Positions 35,472-44,857 of a stretch of 63,292 nt of DNA are shown here, piece after piece; position 1 is the stretch's first letter, and each line of letters begins with the position of its first letter. A model generated the notes under the pieces. That model saw nothing but the letters and a program-made list of their open reading frames with translations, was not told where the DNA came from and did not search any database. Position numbers and translations under genes: made by a program. The stretch is from positions 1-63,292 of the forward strand of contig RDZD01000028.1 in assembly GCA_004293815.1 (NCBI GenBank). Direction: 5' to 3'. Source of the DNA: Cytophagales bacterium. GTDB lineage: Bacteria; Bacteroidota; Bacteroidia; Cytophagales; Bernardetiaceae.

Positions 35472-36293
35472 TTAGTTTGGGTTGCTATATTCAAATACAA
35501 AGGTCATAGTATGTTTGGTTTTGACCCTTTTGCCGCTTTGTTTAGCAGGCTCCCACTTAGGCATTAGCTGTATAACGCGAGCAGCCTCCTCATCGCAACC
35601 AAAACCCAATGATTTGAGTATCTTGACATTAGTAATTATCCCTTCTTTATCTACGGTAAACTGCACAAACACTTTGCCCGCCACTTGGTTTGTGCGTGCA
35701 GCTATTGGATACTTCAGATGCTTGGACAAAAACTTGCGCAAAGCCTGTTTACCACCAGGAAATGATGCTGGTACTTCCACCACAACAAAATCTGGCTCGT
35801 CGTCAGATAGTTCTGTTACACGCTGAGCTTCGGGGTTATGATTATTTGTCATCTCTACCTCTTGCTCATTATGCGCGCCGCTGCTCTCGCTGGTATGCGT
35901 CGCGCTCTGACTTTGAGACAGCTCGCTTTGCTCTGGTGCGTCATTGACAGTTTCCTGATCCTGTGTAGGTTCGTAAGGGAGGTTCTGAATAGATTTTAGG
36001 GGTTGTGATGGTGGCAATTTGCTCTGCTCTATAATAGGAGCTATCTCGTTAATGAGAGGAGGCACATCTATTTCTTGTATATAAAATGCTTGATTCTCTG
36101 GTTCCGAAAAATCTTGTTCGTTTCCTAACCAAAGCAGGCTTATCAGTACAGCAGCAAAGGCCAAACTGGCTAAAATCAAAGCGTGCTGGAGACGCTTGGG
36201 GTAGTTTTGGCGTAAATCATACGCACCGTATTGCTTATTGCGGTTTTCAAAAACCAAATCGTTGAGGGAGTTTGAGATGTTACGGGCTTTCAT
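35472..36293 (-). CDS. tonB: TonB-family energy transducer
   Basis: 273 residues with the Bacteroidota arrangement: cytoplasmic N-terminus (ENRNKQYGAYDLRQNYPKR), one transmembrane helix (about 38-57), a Pro/Gln/Glu-rich periplasmic spacer (about 75-150), and the C-terminal TonB domain (about 175-273; FPGGKQALRKFLSKHLKYP, then GKVFVQFTVDKEGI and MPKWEPAKQSGK). It transmits the ExbBD motor energy to outer-membrane receptors. ExbB and ExbD are not here. The receptor at 21476 is a possible client. A hairpin terminator of the upstream gene precedes it. Confidence 0.88.
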   Translation of the reverse strand: MKARNISNSLNDLVFENRNKQYGAYDLRQNYPKRLQHALILASLAFAAVLISLLWLGNEQDFSEPENQAFYIQEIDVPPLINEIAPIIEQSKLPPSQPLKSIQNLPYEPTQDQETVNDAPEQSELSQSQSATHTSESSGAHNEQEVEMTNNHNPEAQRVTELSDDEPDFVVVEVPASFPGGKQALRKFLSKHLKYPIAARTNQVAGKVFVQFTVDKEGIITNVKILKSLGFGCDEEAARVIQLMPKWEPAKQSGKRVKTKHTMTFVFEYSNPN

Positions 36294-36321
36294 CTTGGCG
36301 CTGGTTTCTAGTGAATAAAAA

Positions 36322-36352
36322 AAGAGGCAGTTCCCTTTGGGACTTACCTCTT
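36322..36352 (-). terminator. terminator after the 36448-36969 gene
   Basis: AAGAGG (36322-36327) and CCTCTT (36347-36352) bracket an interrupted stem with CCC/GGG pairs. On the minus strand the stem is followed by TTTTTTTATTCAC. Confidence 0.6.
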
Positions 36353-36447
36353 AGATGATTTTCAAATTCACTTTCCACAAAATCAGAAATAATTGTAGAA
36401 AAAATCTTAGCTTCTGATATTGTTGCTTACTATTCTCTGATAAAGTA

Positions 36448-36969
36448 TTAGAAAATTTGACTAATTTCTTCTTTCAGAAATTTAAGGGCTGTTTCAGTCT
36501 GATTATGTGTTCGAACAGTCTCATGCTCAAGAAGCAAACGCGCCAAATCATTGCCTGTAGCGGCTTCGTTGAGGGCTTTTGCGCCTTCATTAATGAGCGT
36601 AATGGTATCTTCTATAGAGCTTTTCACAAGCTGCCAGGTAGCATCACCCATGTAAATTTGTTGCGAAAGATTGTGGTTGAACTCTTCGCGAATATGCATA
36701 ATGAGAAGTTGTTGCAGAAGCGCCGCGCTCATACCAGGCTCCAAAACTCGCGGAATAAGATTGCCTAAAAGAATCCTTTCTAAAAAAATAGACATTCTTT
36801 CATAAGCTTGTAACCGGTAGGGCAGTACGTTGGCCACATTTTTAATTCTGTATTCCAGTTGGGCTTTTTTGATGTCGTTGGTCATAATAGAACGCGTGAG
36901 AAGATACGCGCCATATAGCACCAAGCCTGCAGGAAGAAGGATTTTGGCTAGGTCTGCAATAAGTTCCAT
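36448..36969 (-). CDS. membrane-anchored conserved Bacteroidota protein
   Basis: 173 residues. One hydrophobic N-terminal segment (about 9-26) anchors it to the membrane; the rest is an amphipathic helical domain (YRLQAYERMSIFLERI through EEFNHNLSQQIYMGD and NEAATGNDLARLLLEH). The composition and order are those of a conserved, uncharacterised family in Bacteroidota. Function is not known. It stands between the HsdR_N-type gene (170 bases upstream) and tonB, with a terminator in between. Confidence 0.7.
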   Translation of the reverse strand: MELIADLAKILLPAGLVLYGAYLLTRSIMTNDIKKAQLEYRIKNVANVLPYRLQAYERMSIFLERILLGNLIPRVLEPGMSAALLQQLLIMHIREEFNHNLSQQIYMGDATWQLVKSSIEDTITLINEGAKALNEAATGNDLARLLLEHETVRTHNQTETALKFLKEEISQIF

Positions 36970-37138
36970 TTTGTATTGAGGTGGTTAGTGATTGTAAAAA
37001 TAGCAGGTTTTAAGCTGCAAATTTGCACATTTTTCATTAAAAAAACGCATTGTCAGGATGGTTTTTTCATTACCAAGACTGCTTTTGAACGTTCTCCTCC
37101 TTAAAAAAGTTGCATTTTAGGTTAGAGCCCCTTGTCCT

Positions 37139-37591
37139 TTATCCTCTTGGGAAGCTCGGCAAATCGTTCAAGAGGCTCAACTTGCCCTTTTCTTGCTGTA
37201 TGTAAAGATGGGTCATGCCATTCGTAAGAGCCAAAAAAGGGCTACCAAGTCGTGTGTTATAGGCTAAAATCTGCTGAAAGTGACTACTTTGCTCAATATT
37301 CTGTTCGGGTGCTTTGCACTCCACCAAGAGAAAAGGTCTTGCCTGCCTGTCATAGGCCAAAAGATCGGTGCGCCCATATTTCTTGTGTTGCGGCAACTTG
37401 TTCTCCACCTGTATCAGCGTACTGGGATAACCATTCAGAAGCAGAAAATGCAGAAAATGCTGCCTGACCCACTCTTCAGGCGTAAGCTTAACATAACTCT
37501 TGCGTACCACATCCCAGACCAGTGGCTCGTTATACTCATTAAGTTTGAGCTTGAGTGCTGGCAGAGGTAGATTCAAGTTAGGCAGGTTCAT
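37139..37591 (-). CDS. stand-alone HsdR_N-type PD-(D/E)XK nuclease-domain protein
   Basis: 150 residues from ATG 37591; a GTG at 37612 immediately after the topA stop is also open. It consists of only the type I restriction HsdR N-terminal nuclease fold: GRTDLLAYD (Asp76), then LLVECKAPE with E91 and K93, giving D-x14-E-C-K. A Gln later (SSHFQQILAYNTRL) matches the QxxxY-like motif. There is no helicase or HsdM/S nearby, so it is not part of a complete restriction system. It is probably cotranscribed with topA (22 bases downstream). The catalytic residues are intact, suggesting a real nuclease, but no target is known. Confidence 0.75.
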   Translation of the reverse strand: MNLPNLNLPLPALKLKLNEYNEPLVWDVVRKSYVKLTPEEWVRQHFLHFLLLNGYPSTLIQVENKLPQHKKYGRTDLLAYDRQARPFLLVECKAPEQNIEQSSHFQQILAYNTRLGSPFLALTNGMTHLYIQQEKGKLSLLNDLPSFPRG

Positions 37592-37613
37592 GCATGAGGT
37601 AGACTTTAGCACC

Positions 37614-40094
37614 TTATTTTTTTGTTCTAGTGGTCACTTTTTTGGGTGTGGCAGTAGCAGCAGGTTTGATAGCAGTGCTGGCTTTTTTAGTTACAGCTTT
37701 GGGCTTAGTGCTCGCTTTAACTGGCTCTTGGGCTTTTTTGGCAGTTGTTTTAGCTTTGCTGGCTGGCGGTAGATTAGTCTTTGCACCGCCTCTCCAATTA
37801 GATTTGGCGGGCGGTGCTTCCTCCGCTAACCTTAAGCAGTCCGCCAGTGTCAGCTCTGAAGCCTCCAAGCCTTTTGGAATCTTGATATTAGCCTTGCCTA
37901 TGGCAATATAAGGTCCATAACGCCCATTCAAAACTTTGACATCAGGATTTTCATCAAAAGACTTGATAGTTTTCTTGGCTTCTGTGTCGCGTTTATCCAA
38001 AATAAGCTGAATACTTTCCTGTTCAGTAATGCTCAGCAAATCTATTCCCTTGGGTACAGACACAAACTTTGAGTCATGTTGAATGTAAGGCCCAAATCTG
38101 CCCACATTGACTTTCATAATCTTGCCCTCAAAGCTGCCCACTTCACGCGGTAGCTTGAAAAGGTCAAGTGCCTCAACTAGCGTAATAGAGCTGAGCGACT
38201 GCCCATGCTTCAAGCTAGCATACTGAGGTTTAACATCTTCCTGCCCGCTTGGAATTTCTACATAAGCTCCATAGCGACCAAGCTTGGCAATTACTGGGCG
38301 ACCAGTTTTGGGGTCTTCGCCCAAAGTGCGAGCAGTGCTGGCAGATGCTAATTCGGCGGTTTCTTTGGTATTCTCAACTGTGGGGTGAAAATCTTTGTAG
38401 AAATCCGCTATCATGTGATTCCAAACTATTTTACCGCTGGCTATTTCATCAAATTGCTTTTCAACTTTGGCCGTAAACGAAAAGTCGATAATATTTGGGA
38501 AGTGTTTGAATAAAAAGTCATTAACTACACCACCTATATCAGTAGGAAACAATTTATTTTTATCTGCCCCAGAGTTTTCAGTTTTTTGGGCACTTGTTAT
38601 CTGATTCTGGCTCAAGGAGTATTCTTGATAAGTTCGGGTTTTTCCTTCTCGGCTTTCTTTTACCACGTATTCACGCTTTTGGATAGTAGAAATCGTAGGC
38701 GCATAAGTGGACGGTCTGCCAATACCCATTTCTTCCATAGCCTTTACCAAGGCAGCCTCTGTATAGCGAGGCTTGGGTTTTGTAAAGCGTTCTGTTCCTA
38801 CCATTTGCCCTAAGGTTAGTTTTTGGTTGAGGGCTAAAGGTGGAAGCATTCCGCTGCTTTCCTCATCGTCCTCATCGTCCGAAGAGTCTGTATAGAGCTT
38901 GAGAAAACCATCAAAAATAATCACTTCACCAGTAGCTGTTAGCACATCTTGAACGGTGGAAATCGCTACGGTGGCTATGGTGCGCTCTAATTGCGCTTCC
39001 GCCATTTGCGAAGCCAAAGTTCTGCGCCAGATCAAATCATAGAGCTTTTGGCTTGCCTCATCTTTTCCTGCTTTTTGCACGGCAAAATTTGTGGGTCTGA
39101 TGGCTTCATGCGCTTCTTGAGCCGACTCTGATTTTGTTTTATAGCGTCTAGTATGCAGATACTGGCTACCAAATAGTTTATTTATCTCGCTTGCCGCTTT
39201 TTGAAGAGCTTCTTCTGAAAGAGTGGTAGAGTCGGTACGCATGTATGTGATGTGTCCAGCCTCATAAAGATCCTGTGCTAAACGCATTGTTCTAGAAACT
39301 GAAAAACCCAACTTTCTACTGGCCTCTTGCTGCAATGTAGAGGTGGTAAAAGGAGCAGAGGGGGTCTTTTTAGCAGGCTTCTTGTCTAGACTCTTGATAG
39401 AAAAAGCCGCACCTATACATTTATTCAAAAAAGCTTTGACCTCATCGCCATTGTTGAGTTTGCGCGGAAGCTCTGCCAAAAGGCTTCGGTTGTTCTCTAG
39501 CGGAAAGCGTGCAATGACTCTATAAAATGACACAGAAGCAAATTTTTCAATTTCGCGTTCTCTGTCTACAATAATGCGCACTGCTGCTGATTGAACCCGT
39601 CCTGCGGAAAGTCCTTTACGGATTTTAGACCACAGCACAGGCGACAGCTCAAACCCGACCAAACGGTCTAGTACACGTCGTGCCTGCTGAGCATTGACCA
39701 AATCTAAATCTAGTTTACGAGGATTACTTACGGCTTTTAGAATCGCATTTTTTGTAATCTCATGGAAAACTATTCGCCTTGTTTTCTCTGGTTTCAGCCC
39801 TAAGGCTTCGCGCAAGTGCCACGAAATGGCCTCCCCTTCTCGGTCTTCGTCCGTGGCTAACCACACACATTCTGCTTTGCTAGCCAACTCTTTTAGTTCT
39901 GATACAATCTCTTTTTTATCGCTCATTACTTCGTAGTGAGGCATAAAACCATTTTCTAAATCAATGGCTTTATTTCCTTTGGGAAGATCACGAACATGTC
40001 CAAAGCTTGATTTGACAATAAAATCTGGGCCTAAGTAACCACCTATCGTTTTGGCTTTGGCTGGTGATTCTACAATAAGTAAATTTTTGGACAT
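37614..40094 (-). CDS. topA: DNA topoisomerase I
   Basis: 826 residues of type IA topoisomerase. The Toprim site has E9 in LLIVESPAKA and D82/D84/E86 in TDEDREGEA; the nucleophile is Tyr284 in GHITYMRTDST. The C-terminal part has at least three GR(Y/F)Gx-Y repeats (LGRYGAYVEI, VGRFGPYIQHD, NGRYGPYIAIG), the zinc-free repeat domain of the phylum, and ends in a Lys/Ala/Thr-rich tail of about 60 residues. It relaxes negative supercoils. A consensus promoter is present. The HsdR_N-type gene follows at 22 bases. Confidence 0.96.
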   Translation of the reverse strand: MSKNLLIVESPAKAKTIGGYLGPDFIVKSSFGHVRDLPKGNKAIDLENGFMPHYEVMSDKKEIVSELKELASKAECVWLATDEDREGEAISWHLREALGLKPEKTRRIVFHEITKNAILKAVSNPRKLDLDLVNAQQARRVLDRLVGFELSPVLWSKIRKGLSAGRVQSAAVRIIVDREREIEKFASVSFYRVIARFPLENNRSLLAELPRKLNNGDEVKAFLNKCIGAAFSIKSLDKKPAKKTPSAPFTTSTLQQEASRKLGFSVSRTMRLAQDLYEAGHITYMRTDSTTLSEEALQKAASEINKLFGSQYLHTRRYKTKSESAQEAHEAIRPTNFAVQKAGKDEASQKLYDLIWRRTLASQMAEAQLERTIATVAISTVQDVLTATGEVIIFDGFLKLYTDSSDDEDDEESSGMLPPLALNQKLTLGQMVGTERFTKPKPRYTEAALVKAMEEMGIGRPSTYAPTISTIQKREYVVKESREGKTRTYQEYSLSQNQITSAQKTENSGADKNKLFPTDIGGVVNDFLFKHFPNIIDFSFTAKVEKQFDEIASGKIVWNHMIADFYKDFHPTVENTKETAELASASTARTLGEDPKTGRPVIAKLGRYGAYVEIPSGQEDVKPQYASLKHGQSLSSITLVEALDLFKLPREVGSFEGKIMKVNVGRFGPYIQHDSKFVSVPKGIDLLSITEQESIQLILDKRDTEAKKTIKSFDENPDVKVLNGRYGPYIAIGKANIKIPKGLEASELTLADCLRLAEEAPPAKSNWRGGAKTNLPPASKAKTTAKKAQEPVKASTKPKAVTKKASTAIKPAATATPKKVTTRTKK

Positions 40095-40163
40095 GGACTT
40101 TGCGTGCGCCTATAAAGAGATGAAATATGTAGACAGAAATATAAAACCGTCTAATTAGTGCCG

Positions 40164-40193
40164 CAAAAATACGAAGCGATTTAGTTTTCCAAA
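40164..40193 (-). promoter_or_regulatory. promoter of topA
   Basis: Minus strand: TTTG (40193-40190), 18 bases, TATTTTTG (40171-40164). Full consensus, about 70 bases before the ATG. Confidence 0.6.
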
Positions 40194-40609
40194 ATAAGAT
40201 GCGTAGATTATACAAAAAAAACGTTGTTTTGTCTAAAATTATGTTAGTTTTTTAGATTCAGAACATTTTTTTCTAATCTAGATAGCTACTAGTAAAAGTC
40301 TAGCTGTGTTTTGAGCAGCTATAGCCACAAACTAATTTACAAAGTAATGCTTTTTATGCTGTAATATTATGAATAGAATACAAGTATTTTGCTAAAAGTT
40401 TTCTTTATATACAAATTTACAACTTATTTATTTTCAAAGTTTCTTTTGAGGCTTTTACAAGTCTTGTAGCTCAATAGTCGGTCTCATTTGGCAATAAATC
40501 TAGGCAAGATTTGGCTGATAATCAATAGAATCAAATGATTGAGCTTGTTGTTATATAAAAAAAAGTAGCCTTTACAGACAAAACATTCTCTTCTTACGAC
40601 GAAGTTTGC

Positions 40610-40617
40610 TACTTTTG
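40610..40617 (+). promoter_or_regulatory. -7 promoter box of the 40642 lipoprotein gene
   Basis: TACTTTTG matches TAnnTTTG, 24 bases before ATG 40642. It lies just before the in-frame TTG 40621, which makes that earlier start unlikely. No -33 TTTG was found. Confidence 0.45.
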
Positions 40618-40641
40618 TAATTGTACAAATATCAACACAAA

Positions 40642-41250
40642 ATGAAAAAAATACTTGTTATAGCCTTTGGGGCTATGCTTTGGTCTTGTGGTTCAAACAC
40701 CTCTTCCACAGAAAATACCGCAGTAACTACATCTAATTCTGAAAATGTCGCTACTGCTGGGGCATTTGATTTTGCGGCTTTTAAAATTGGTAAAGCGCAG
40801 CTAGGCCCAATCAAAATAGGTATGGACGTAGCTGAAGCTGAAAAGCTATTTTCTGGCCTGACTAAAGAAACAGATGAGGGAGGCAACTTTGGCTATGGTG
40901 GTGGAAGCCCCTCTTATCTTTACTACAAGGATAAAGAGTTGGTTTTTGGTTTAGTCCCTGAGATGAACGAAGACAAAATTTTTGCCATCATGGCCATACA
41001 CCCTAATCTACAAACAGAGAGCGGTTTAACGCCTAACTCTAGCGTAGGTGATATTCTTAAAGTGTATCCAAACTTGGATGTGAACTACAGTGAGATGAAC
41101 GAATGGGAGTTTATGGAAGACACTGAAAATAACTGGAGTTTTGTTTTTATGACTGAAAAAGGCAAGCAAATTAGCACACACGCTGGGACAGGTTTAGCTT
41201 TAAAGCCTCAGAACAAAGACATCAAAGCCAATTGGGTGGCTATTGAGTAG
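40642..41250 (+). CDS. lipoprotein of unknown function
   Basis: 202 residues from ATG 40642, preferred over TTG 40621. The signal ends with lipobox LWSCG (Cys16), followed by a Ser/Thr-rich linker (about 17-40) and a globular domain starting AFKIGKAQLGPIKIGMDVAEAEKLF, which is a pattern of small SH3-like or PepSY-like periplasmic domains. No named family is recognised. The long bidirectional hairpin at 41319 ends it. Confidence 0.65.
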   Translation: MKKILVIAFGAMLWSCGSNTSSTENTAVTTSNSENVATAGAFDFAAFKIGKAQLGPIKIGMDVAEAEKLFSGLTKETDEGGNFGYGGGSPSYLYYKDKELVFGLVPEMNEDKIFAIMAIHPNLQTESGLTPNSSVGDILKVYPNLDVNYSEMNEWEFMEDTENNWSFVFMTEKGKQISTHAGTGLALKPQNKDIKANWVAIE

Positions 41251-41318
41251 CGTAGCTCTTTAAGTTAGTAGAAAAATAACTGATTTCGCTCGCTTATTTA
41301 TTTTAACGAGACAATATT

Positions 41319-41365
41319 ACAAAACCCAACCAAAATCAACAGAGCTGCTTTTGGTTGGGTTTTGT
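41319..41365. terminator. strong bidirectional terminator
   Basis: A perfect 17-base-pair stem: ACAAAACCCAACCAAAA (41319-41335) with its complement at 41349-41365, loop 13 bases. It separates the convergent 40642 and 41390 genes. Confidence 0.85.
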
Positions 41366-41389
41366 AGTGCTGTAAAAAAGCTTAGAGGA

Positions 41390-42136
41390 TTAGTTCATGC
41401 TTTTACCTTTTTCTGTGAGGCGACCGCAAGGGTTTTCGCGAAGATGTTTTTGAATTGCGTCCACATCTTCGGCACTGAGCACCTCTTTGATATCTGCCAC
41501 ACGCTGACTGTCTTTGTAGGCAACCACAAAAGCACCTTTTACACCCATTTCACAAAGGTAATTTTTAAACAAGTCAGCCTCCCAGTAGTCGCGAAACACT
41601 CCCACCGTGTATTTCTTCTTACCATCGTGCTCCTCTGGCTTAAAGCGTTGTTGTTCTGCATAAGCAATAAGCTCTCTCATTTCGTTACAGTTACAAGGGA
41701 GCGCATCGCCTGCATAGTTCATCAAGTCTTTAGTAGAGAAAGCTCCAATCTGAACCCTGAAAGCCAAGCCGCTGGCGAAATTGTCTGTGCCGCCAGTTTT
41801 TTGAGGGTTGTCCTTTGCAGGATCAGTGGTTTTCTTCGTGTTTTTTACAACACCACCGCCTGCATTTTTAGCTTCTACAAGCTTAGAAATAGAGTCAATT
41901 TCGTTCTGTAAAGCCAAGTTGGATTTATTCAGAACGCTTACTTCACGTTTCAGACCGCTGGTTTCACCTTTTAAAACCTCGTACTCGTCCATGGCTGATT
42001 TAAAGCTTTCCACAGTCATTTCTTTCTGACGAGCTTTCCACTTTTTTGTTTCGTCTTTGCTCATTTGTGCGTTGACGCTGAGCGAACATAGCCAAAGGGC
42101 AAATGTAAGTGTTTGGAAAATTGTTGCAAATTTCAT
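41390..42136 (-). CDS. secreted coiled-coil protein with SPOR-like domain
   Basis: 248 residues from ATG 42136; the frame to 42178 was not chosen as MKFATIFQ starts a normal signal peptide (ending SVNAQ). After it a coiled coil (about 45-85: SGLKREVSVLNKSNLALQNEI), a Lys/Thr/Pro linker, then a C-terminal SPOR-like domain (FRVQIGAFSTKDL, then VGVFRDYWEADLFKNYLCEMG). SPOR domains bind denuded peptidoglycan glycans at the division septum or cell wall. The role here is probably envelope-related; the partner is unknown. Only its neighbours' terminators delimit it. Confidence 0.7.
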   Translation of the reverse strand: MKFATIFQTLTFALWLCSLSVNAQMSKDETKKWKARQKEMTVESFKSAMDEYEVLKGETSGLKREVSVLNKSNLALQNEIDSISKLVEAKNAGGGVVKNTKKTTDPAKDNPQKTGGTDNFASGLAFRVQIGAFSTKDLMNYAGDALPCNCNEMRELIAYAEQQRFKPEEHDGKKKYTVGVFRDYWEADLFKNYLCEMGVKGAFVVAYKDSQRVADIKEVLSAEDVDAIQKHLRENPCGRLTEKGKSMN

Positions 42137-42273
42137 AATAGATGTTTTTTGTGCATAAATAAACAAGACATTCAGCATTCAAACAATTTTTTGGCCATAT
42201 TTTGGTTAAAAGTTTTTTTTATTCTCTTTAATCTCAATAAGCCTCAAAAAGAGTTGTTTTATTGAGAACAAAG

Positions 42274-42666
42274 TTATACTTTTTTTCCTTTTGCATGAAT
42301 TTGAGCTTGGACTTGAGCAGCCAAGTAAGGACATGCTTCCACGATATAGCGCACCCAGATTTCTATCTGTTCATGTTGAACACCATTAGGCAGTGCGTAT
42401 TCTATGTGATCGAGTACTTTGTTGAACTCCACAATGCCAATATAGGCAGTGCTAGACTTAAATTTATGAGCTAGCTCGGAAAGTGCAACAAAGTCTTTCT
42501 GAGCTAAATCATGCGTCATTTGTTGTGGATACTCAATCAAATTCTTGTGCAATATTTGCAAAAGACTTATAATGAGAGGCTCTTGATTATCCACAATTTC
42601 ATAGAATGATGCCAGATCTATAGTTTCAGAATAAGTGTTTTGTGGCAAAGTAGTTGAGGTTTTCAT
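42274..42666 (-). CDS. Hpt (histidine phosphotransfer) domain protein
   Basis: 130 residues forming one four-helix Hpt domain. The phosphorylatable His67 is in ELAHKFKSS, the signature of the family, with YIGIVEFNKVLDHIE as the following helix. It would relay phosphate between a hybrid histidine kinase and a response regulator. No kinase or regulator is adjacent, so the partners are elsewhere. A -7-like box (42686-42693) precedes it. Confidence 0.8.
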   Translation of the reverse strand: MKTSTTLPQNTYSETIDLASFYEIVDNQEPLIISLLQILHKNLIEYPQQMTHDLAQKDFVALSELAHKFKSSTAYIGIVEFNKVLDHIEYALPNGVQHEQIEIWVRYIVEACPYLAAQVQAQIHAKGKKV

Positions 42667-42685
42667 CGTTATTTTTTATATTTTG

Positions 42686-42693
42686 CAAATATA
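42686..42693 (-). promoter_or_regulatory. -7 promoter box of the Hpt gene
   Basis: On the minus strand TATATTTG matches TAnnTTTG, about 20 bases before the ATG. TTTG candidates lie 13 or 25 bases upstream, outside the usual spacing. Confidence 0.4.
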
Positions 42694-42821
42694 CTGTGTT
42701 TTTGTTCAAACTAATACACAAAAAAACATAAAGTGTTTATTAAACATAAAACTGCAATGACATGCTTGGTATTGCATAATATGGCATTTTTCTTTTGTCT
42801 CCAGGGTTGAATTTAAGCCTG

Positions 42822-43916
42822 TTAGTGCTTAAAAACTTGGTATTGTTTGTAGCCTTTTCTAAACTCAATGGCAGATACTCTAAAAATGGTATAAGTAGGT
42901 ATGGCCAAAACCATTCCTAGCGCGCCCGCAAGTGCTGCACCCACAAACACAACAATGAATATTTCTAAAGGGTGTGCCTTAACGCTGCGCGAAAAAATGA
43001 GAGGCTGAAGTAGGATATTATCCGTTAAGATAGCCACCATAAACACAGTCATGATTTTTATAAAGACTGCAAAGTAGTCTTGAGCACTGTCTGGTGGAAT
43101 AGTAGAAAGCCCCACTATCAAGCCAAAAACGCTCCCCACCGTAGCACCCACATAAGGAATAAGATGTACTAAGGCCGCAAAAATACCAATGGTCATGGCG
43201 TATTTAATGTCCGCCACTATCAAGCCAATAGAGATAATCGTAAAAACAGAAAAGGTTTGCAACAGCAGCCCAAACAAGTAATTGGCTAGCAGAGTTTCCA
43301 CTTTGTGAACGGCACTGATGGCTACCTCAAAGTATTTGTTTGGAATAAAGGCAATTAAACGCTGGCGTATAGCACCTTTCTCATAAAGCAAAAAGAAAGT
43401 AATGAATAAAACTGCCAAGAGTCCCACAAAAAAACTACTTGTAGCAGCCAATACGTTATTGACGACATCTGCTATTTTTAGCTTGGTAATGAGATCATTA
43501 GAGAGTATATTCTTTTTTACTTCGTCCATGATGAAGCCTTCACTTTTGTCCGCAAAACCGTGCTTCATAAGCCAGTGCTCAAACTTAGTGATGGGGATAA
43601 ATACCTTGTCTAGAAGAGCTTCGTAATCTACACTCATCAGGAGTTGCAACTGCTCACTGACAAGCGGTACAAAAAGCAGTACAAAAAGCGCAATAAAGCT
43701 GGCTAAAGTCCCAAAAGAAATAATGATAGCCACAAATCGGGGTATATGGTATCCCAAAAGTCCAGTCCTGTTGATGTAGTTGGTGGGACTGCTCAAGATG
43801 GCCGCTAAAACTATAGAGATAAGCAGATAGGCCACTATTACTGAAAAATACCAAAGCAGCACACCGCAAAACAATGCTATGAGTACGACATTGATAGTTT
43901 TTTTGTTTAGTAACAT
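42822..43916 (-). CDS. AI-2E family transporter (PerM/TqsA-like)
   Basis: 364 residues with eight predicted helices in the AI-2E exporter pattern: paired helices at 10-75, a large loop (about 95-145), then the C-terminal pairs with IGIFAALVHLIPYVGATVGSVFGLIVG and VGAALAGALGMVLAIP. The conserved LxPYxG motif is present. Members export small molecules such as autoinducer 2 or serve as Na+(Li+)/H+ antiporters; the substrate is not evident. Monocistronic, no partner nearby. Confidence 0.8.
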   Translation of the reverse strand: MLLNKKTINVVLIALFCGVLLWYFSVIVAYLLISIVLAAILSSPTNYINRTGLLGYHIPRFVAIIISFGTLASFIALFVLLFVPLVSEQLQLLMSVDYEALLDKVFIPITKFEHWLMKHGFADKSEGFIMDEVKKNILSNDLITKLKIADVVNNVLAATSSFFVGLLAVLFITFFLLYEKGAIRQRLIAFIPNKYFEVAISAVHKVETLLANYLFGLLLQTFSVFTIISIGLIVADIKYAMTIGIFAALVHLIPYVGATVGSVFGLIVGLSTIPPDSAQDYFAVFIKIMTVFMVAILTDNILLQPLIFSRSVKAHPLEIFIVVFVGAALAGALGMVLAIPTYTIFRVSAIEFRKGYKQYQVFKH

Positions 43917-44070
43917 AAACAGTTATCAAGATTTTATAAACATTTTAGTCTAAAAGCGCATTGCATCATTTTGACATGTAAAAGTAATCCATAAAAGCGA
44001 ACTATAAAAGTCTTGATACAAAAATAATGTAGCTATAAGTGGGCCAAGACAAACAAAAGAAGACTCTGGT

Positions 44071-44101
44071 TTTATTCTGTCCTAAAAACTGTTTAATTTT
44101 G
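44071..44101 (+). promoter_or_regulatory. promoter of the SprT-like gene
   Basis: TTTA (44071-44074, one mismatch), 19 bases, TAATTTTG (44094-44101), 20 bases before ATG 44121. Confidence 0.5.
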
Positions 44102-44120
44102 AGGCTCAAAGAGCCCTTAG

Positions 44121-44780
44121 ATGAATTATAGTCCCAACGACCTCAAGATTATAGAAGGTCTTAGCGCATTTATGCCCTTAGCTGCTGTAAAAAAGGCTTT
44201 TGAGCTGATGAAGCACTATAAGCTGCATGTTAAAGTGGTAGCACCACGCAAAAATGTACTTGGTCAGTTTGCGGTTCGTTCTGGTCGTGAGCGTCCAGTA
44301 TTGAGCATCAACTCAGATTTGAATCCTTATCAGTTTTTGATTACTTTTATACACGAAGTAGCTCATTTTACAGTGTGGCAAATACATGGTTTTAGGGTAA
44401 AACCACATGGTACGGAATGGAAACAAGAATACTCCCGTCTTCTGAACCCGTTTCTCTGCACCAGTATTTTTCCGCTTGATGTGCTTTATGCTCTAGAAAA
44501 AAGTCTGAAAGAGATAAAAGCAAGCAGCTGCTCTGACCCCGAACTATACAAAGTAATATCCCGTTATGACAAGCCGCAAGAGGGGCGCAACACGCAGCTT
44601 GTTGCTTTAGAACAGATAGCTTTTGACGATTACTTTGTATTTCAGGACATTGTTTATCAAAAGAAAAAGCATCTGCGCACCTATTGCGAATGTGTACAGA
44701 TAACAACCAAGCGACTCTATAAAATTAGACTTAGCGTAATGGTTTCACCACACATATTGGATAAAGACTATGTGTTTTGA
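44121..44780 (+). CDS. SprT-like zinc metallopeptidase-type protein
   Basis: 219 residues. The SprT core shows HEVAH (H78, E79, H82) and a third zinc ligand candidate His96 in KPHGTEW, as in SprT/Spartan proteins. The C-terminal half has one Cys pair region (TYCECVQIT). It is soluble. SprT family members are putative proteases; Spartan repairs DNA-protein crosslinks, but for the bacterial group the function is open. The next gene, with its own promoter, overlaps the end of this one's frame only if the longer start is used. Confidence 0.8.
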   Translation: MNYSPNDLKIIEGLSAFMPLAAVKKAFELMKHYKLHVKVVAPRKNVLGQFAVRSGRERPVLSINSDLNPYQFLITFIHEVAHFTVWQIHGFRVKPHGTEWKQEYSRLLNPFLCTSIFPLDVLYALEKSLKEIKASSCSDPELYKVISRYDKPQEGRNTQLVALEQIAFDDYFVFQDIVYQKKKHLRTYCECVQITTKRLYKIRLSVMVSPHILDKDYVF

Positions 44781-44798
44781 AATTTGAACATTGTTGTT

Positions 44799-44829
44799 TT
44801 TGTTATAGATTAAAAATAGCCTATTTTTG
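44799..44829 (+). promoter_or_regulatory. promoter of the HsdR_N membrane-protein gene
   Basis: TTTG (44799-44802), exactly 19 bases, TATTTTTG (44822-44829). Full consensus. It lies inside the longest open frame (from TTG 44777), so the true start must be downstream, at GTG 44858. Confidence 0.7.
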
Positions 44830-44857
44830 TCGTTTAGAAGCCATATTCACGAAGTGC

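Larger units (their letters stand above)
40095..40641. other. 547-base divergent intergenic stretch
   Basis: It holds the topA promoter (40164-40193) and a -7 box for the lipoprotein gene at 40642. The middle 400 bases are AT-rich with no gene or convincing RNA. Confidence 0.5.

Noticed and set aside
40461..40545. tRNA-like stretch with TAGCTCAATAG resembling a D-loop.
   Set aside because: No matching acceptor stem, anticodon arm or T-loop could be folded, so it is not a tRNA.
41351..41911. 186-residue open frame on the plus strand opposite the SPOR-like gene.
   Set aside because: It is antisense to a well-supported gene with signal peptide and domain, and its own translation has no recognisable features.
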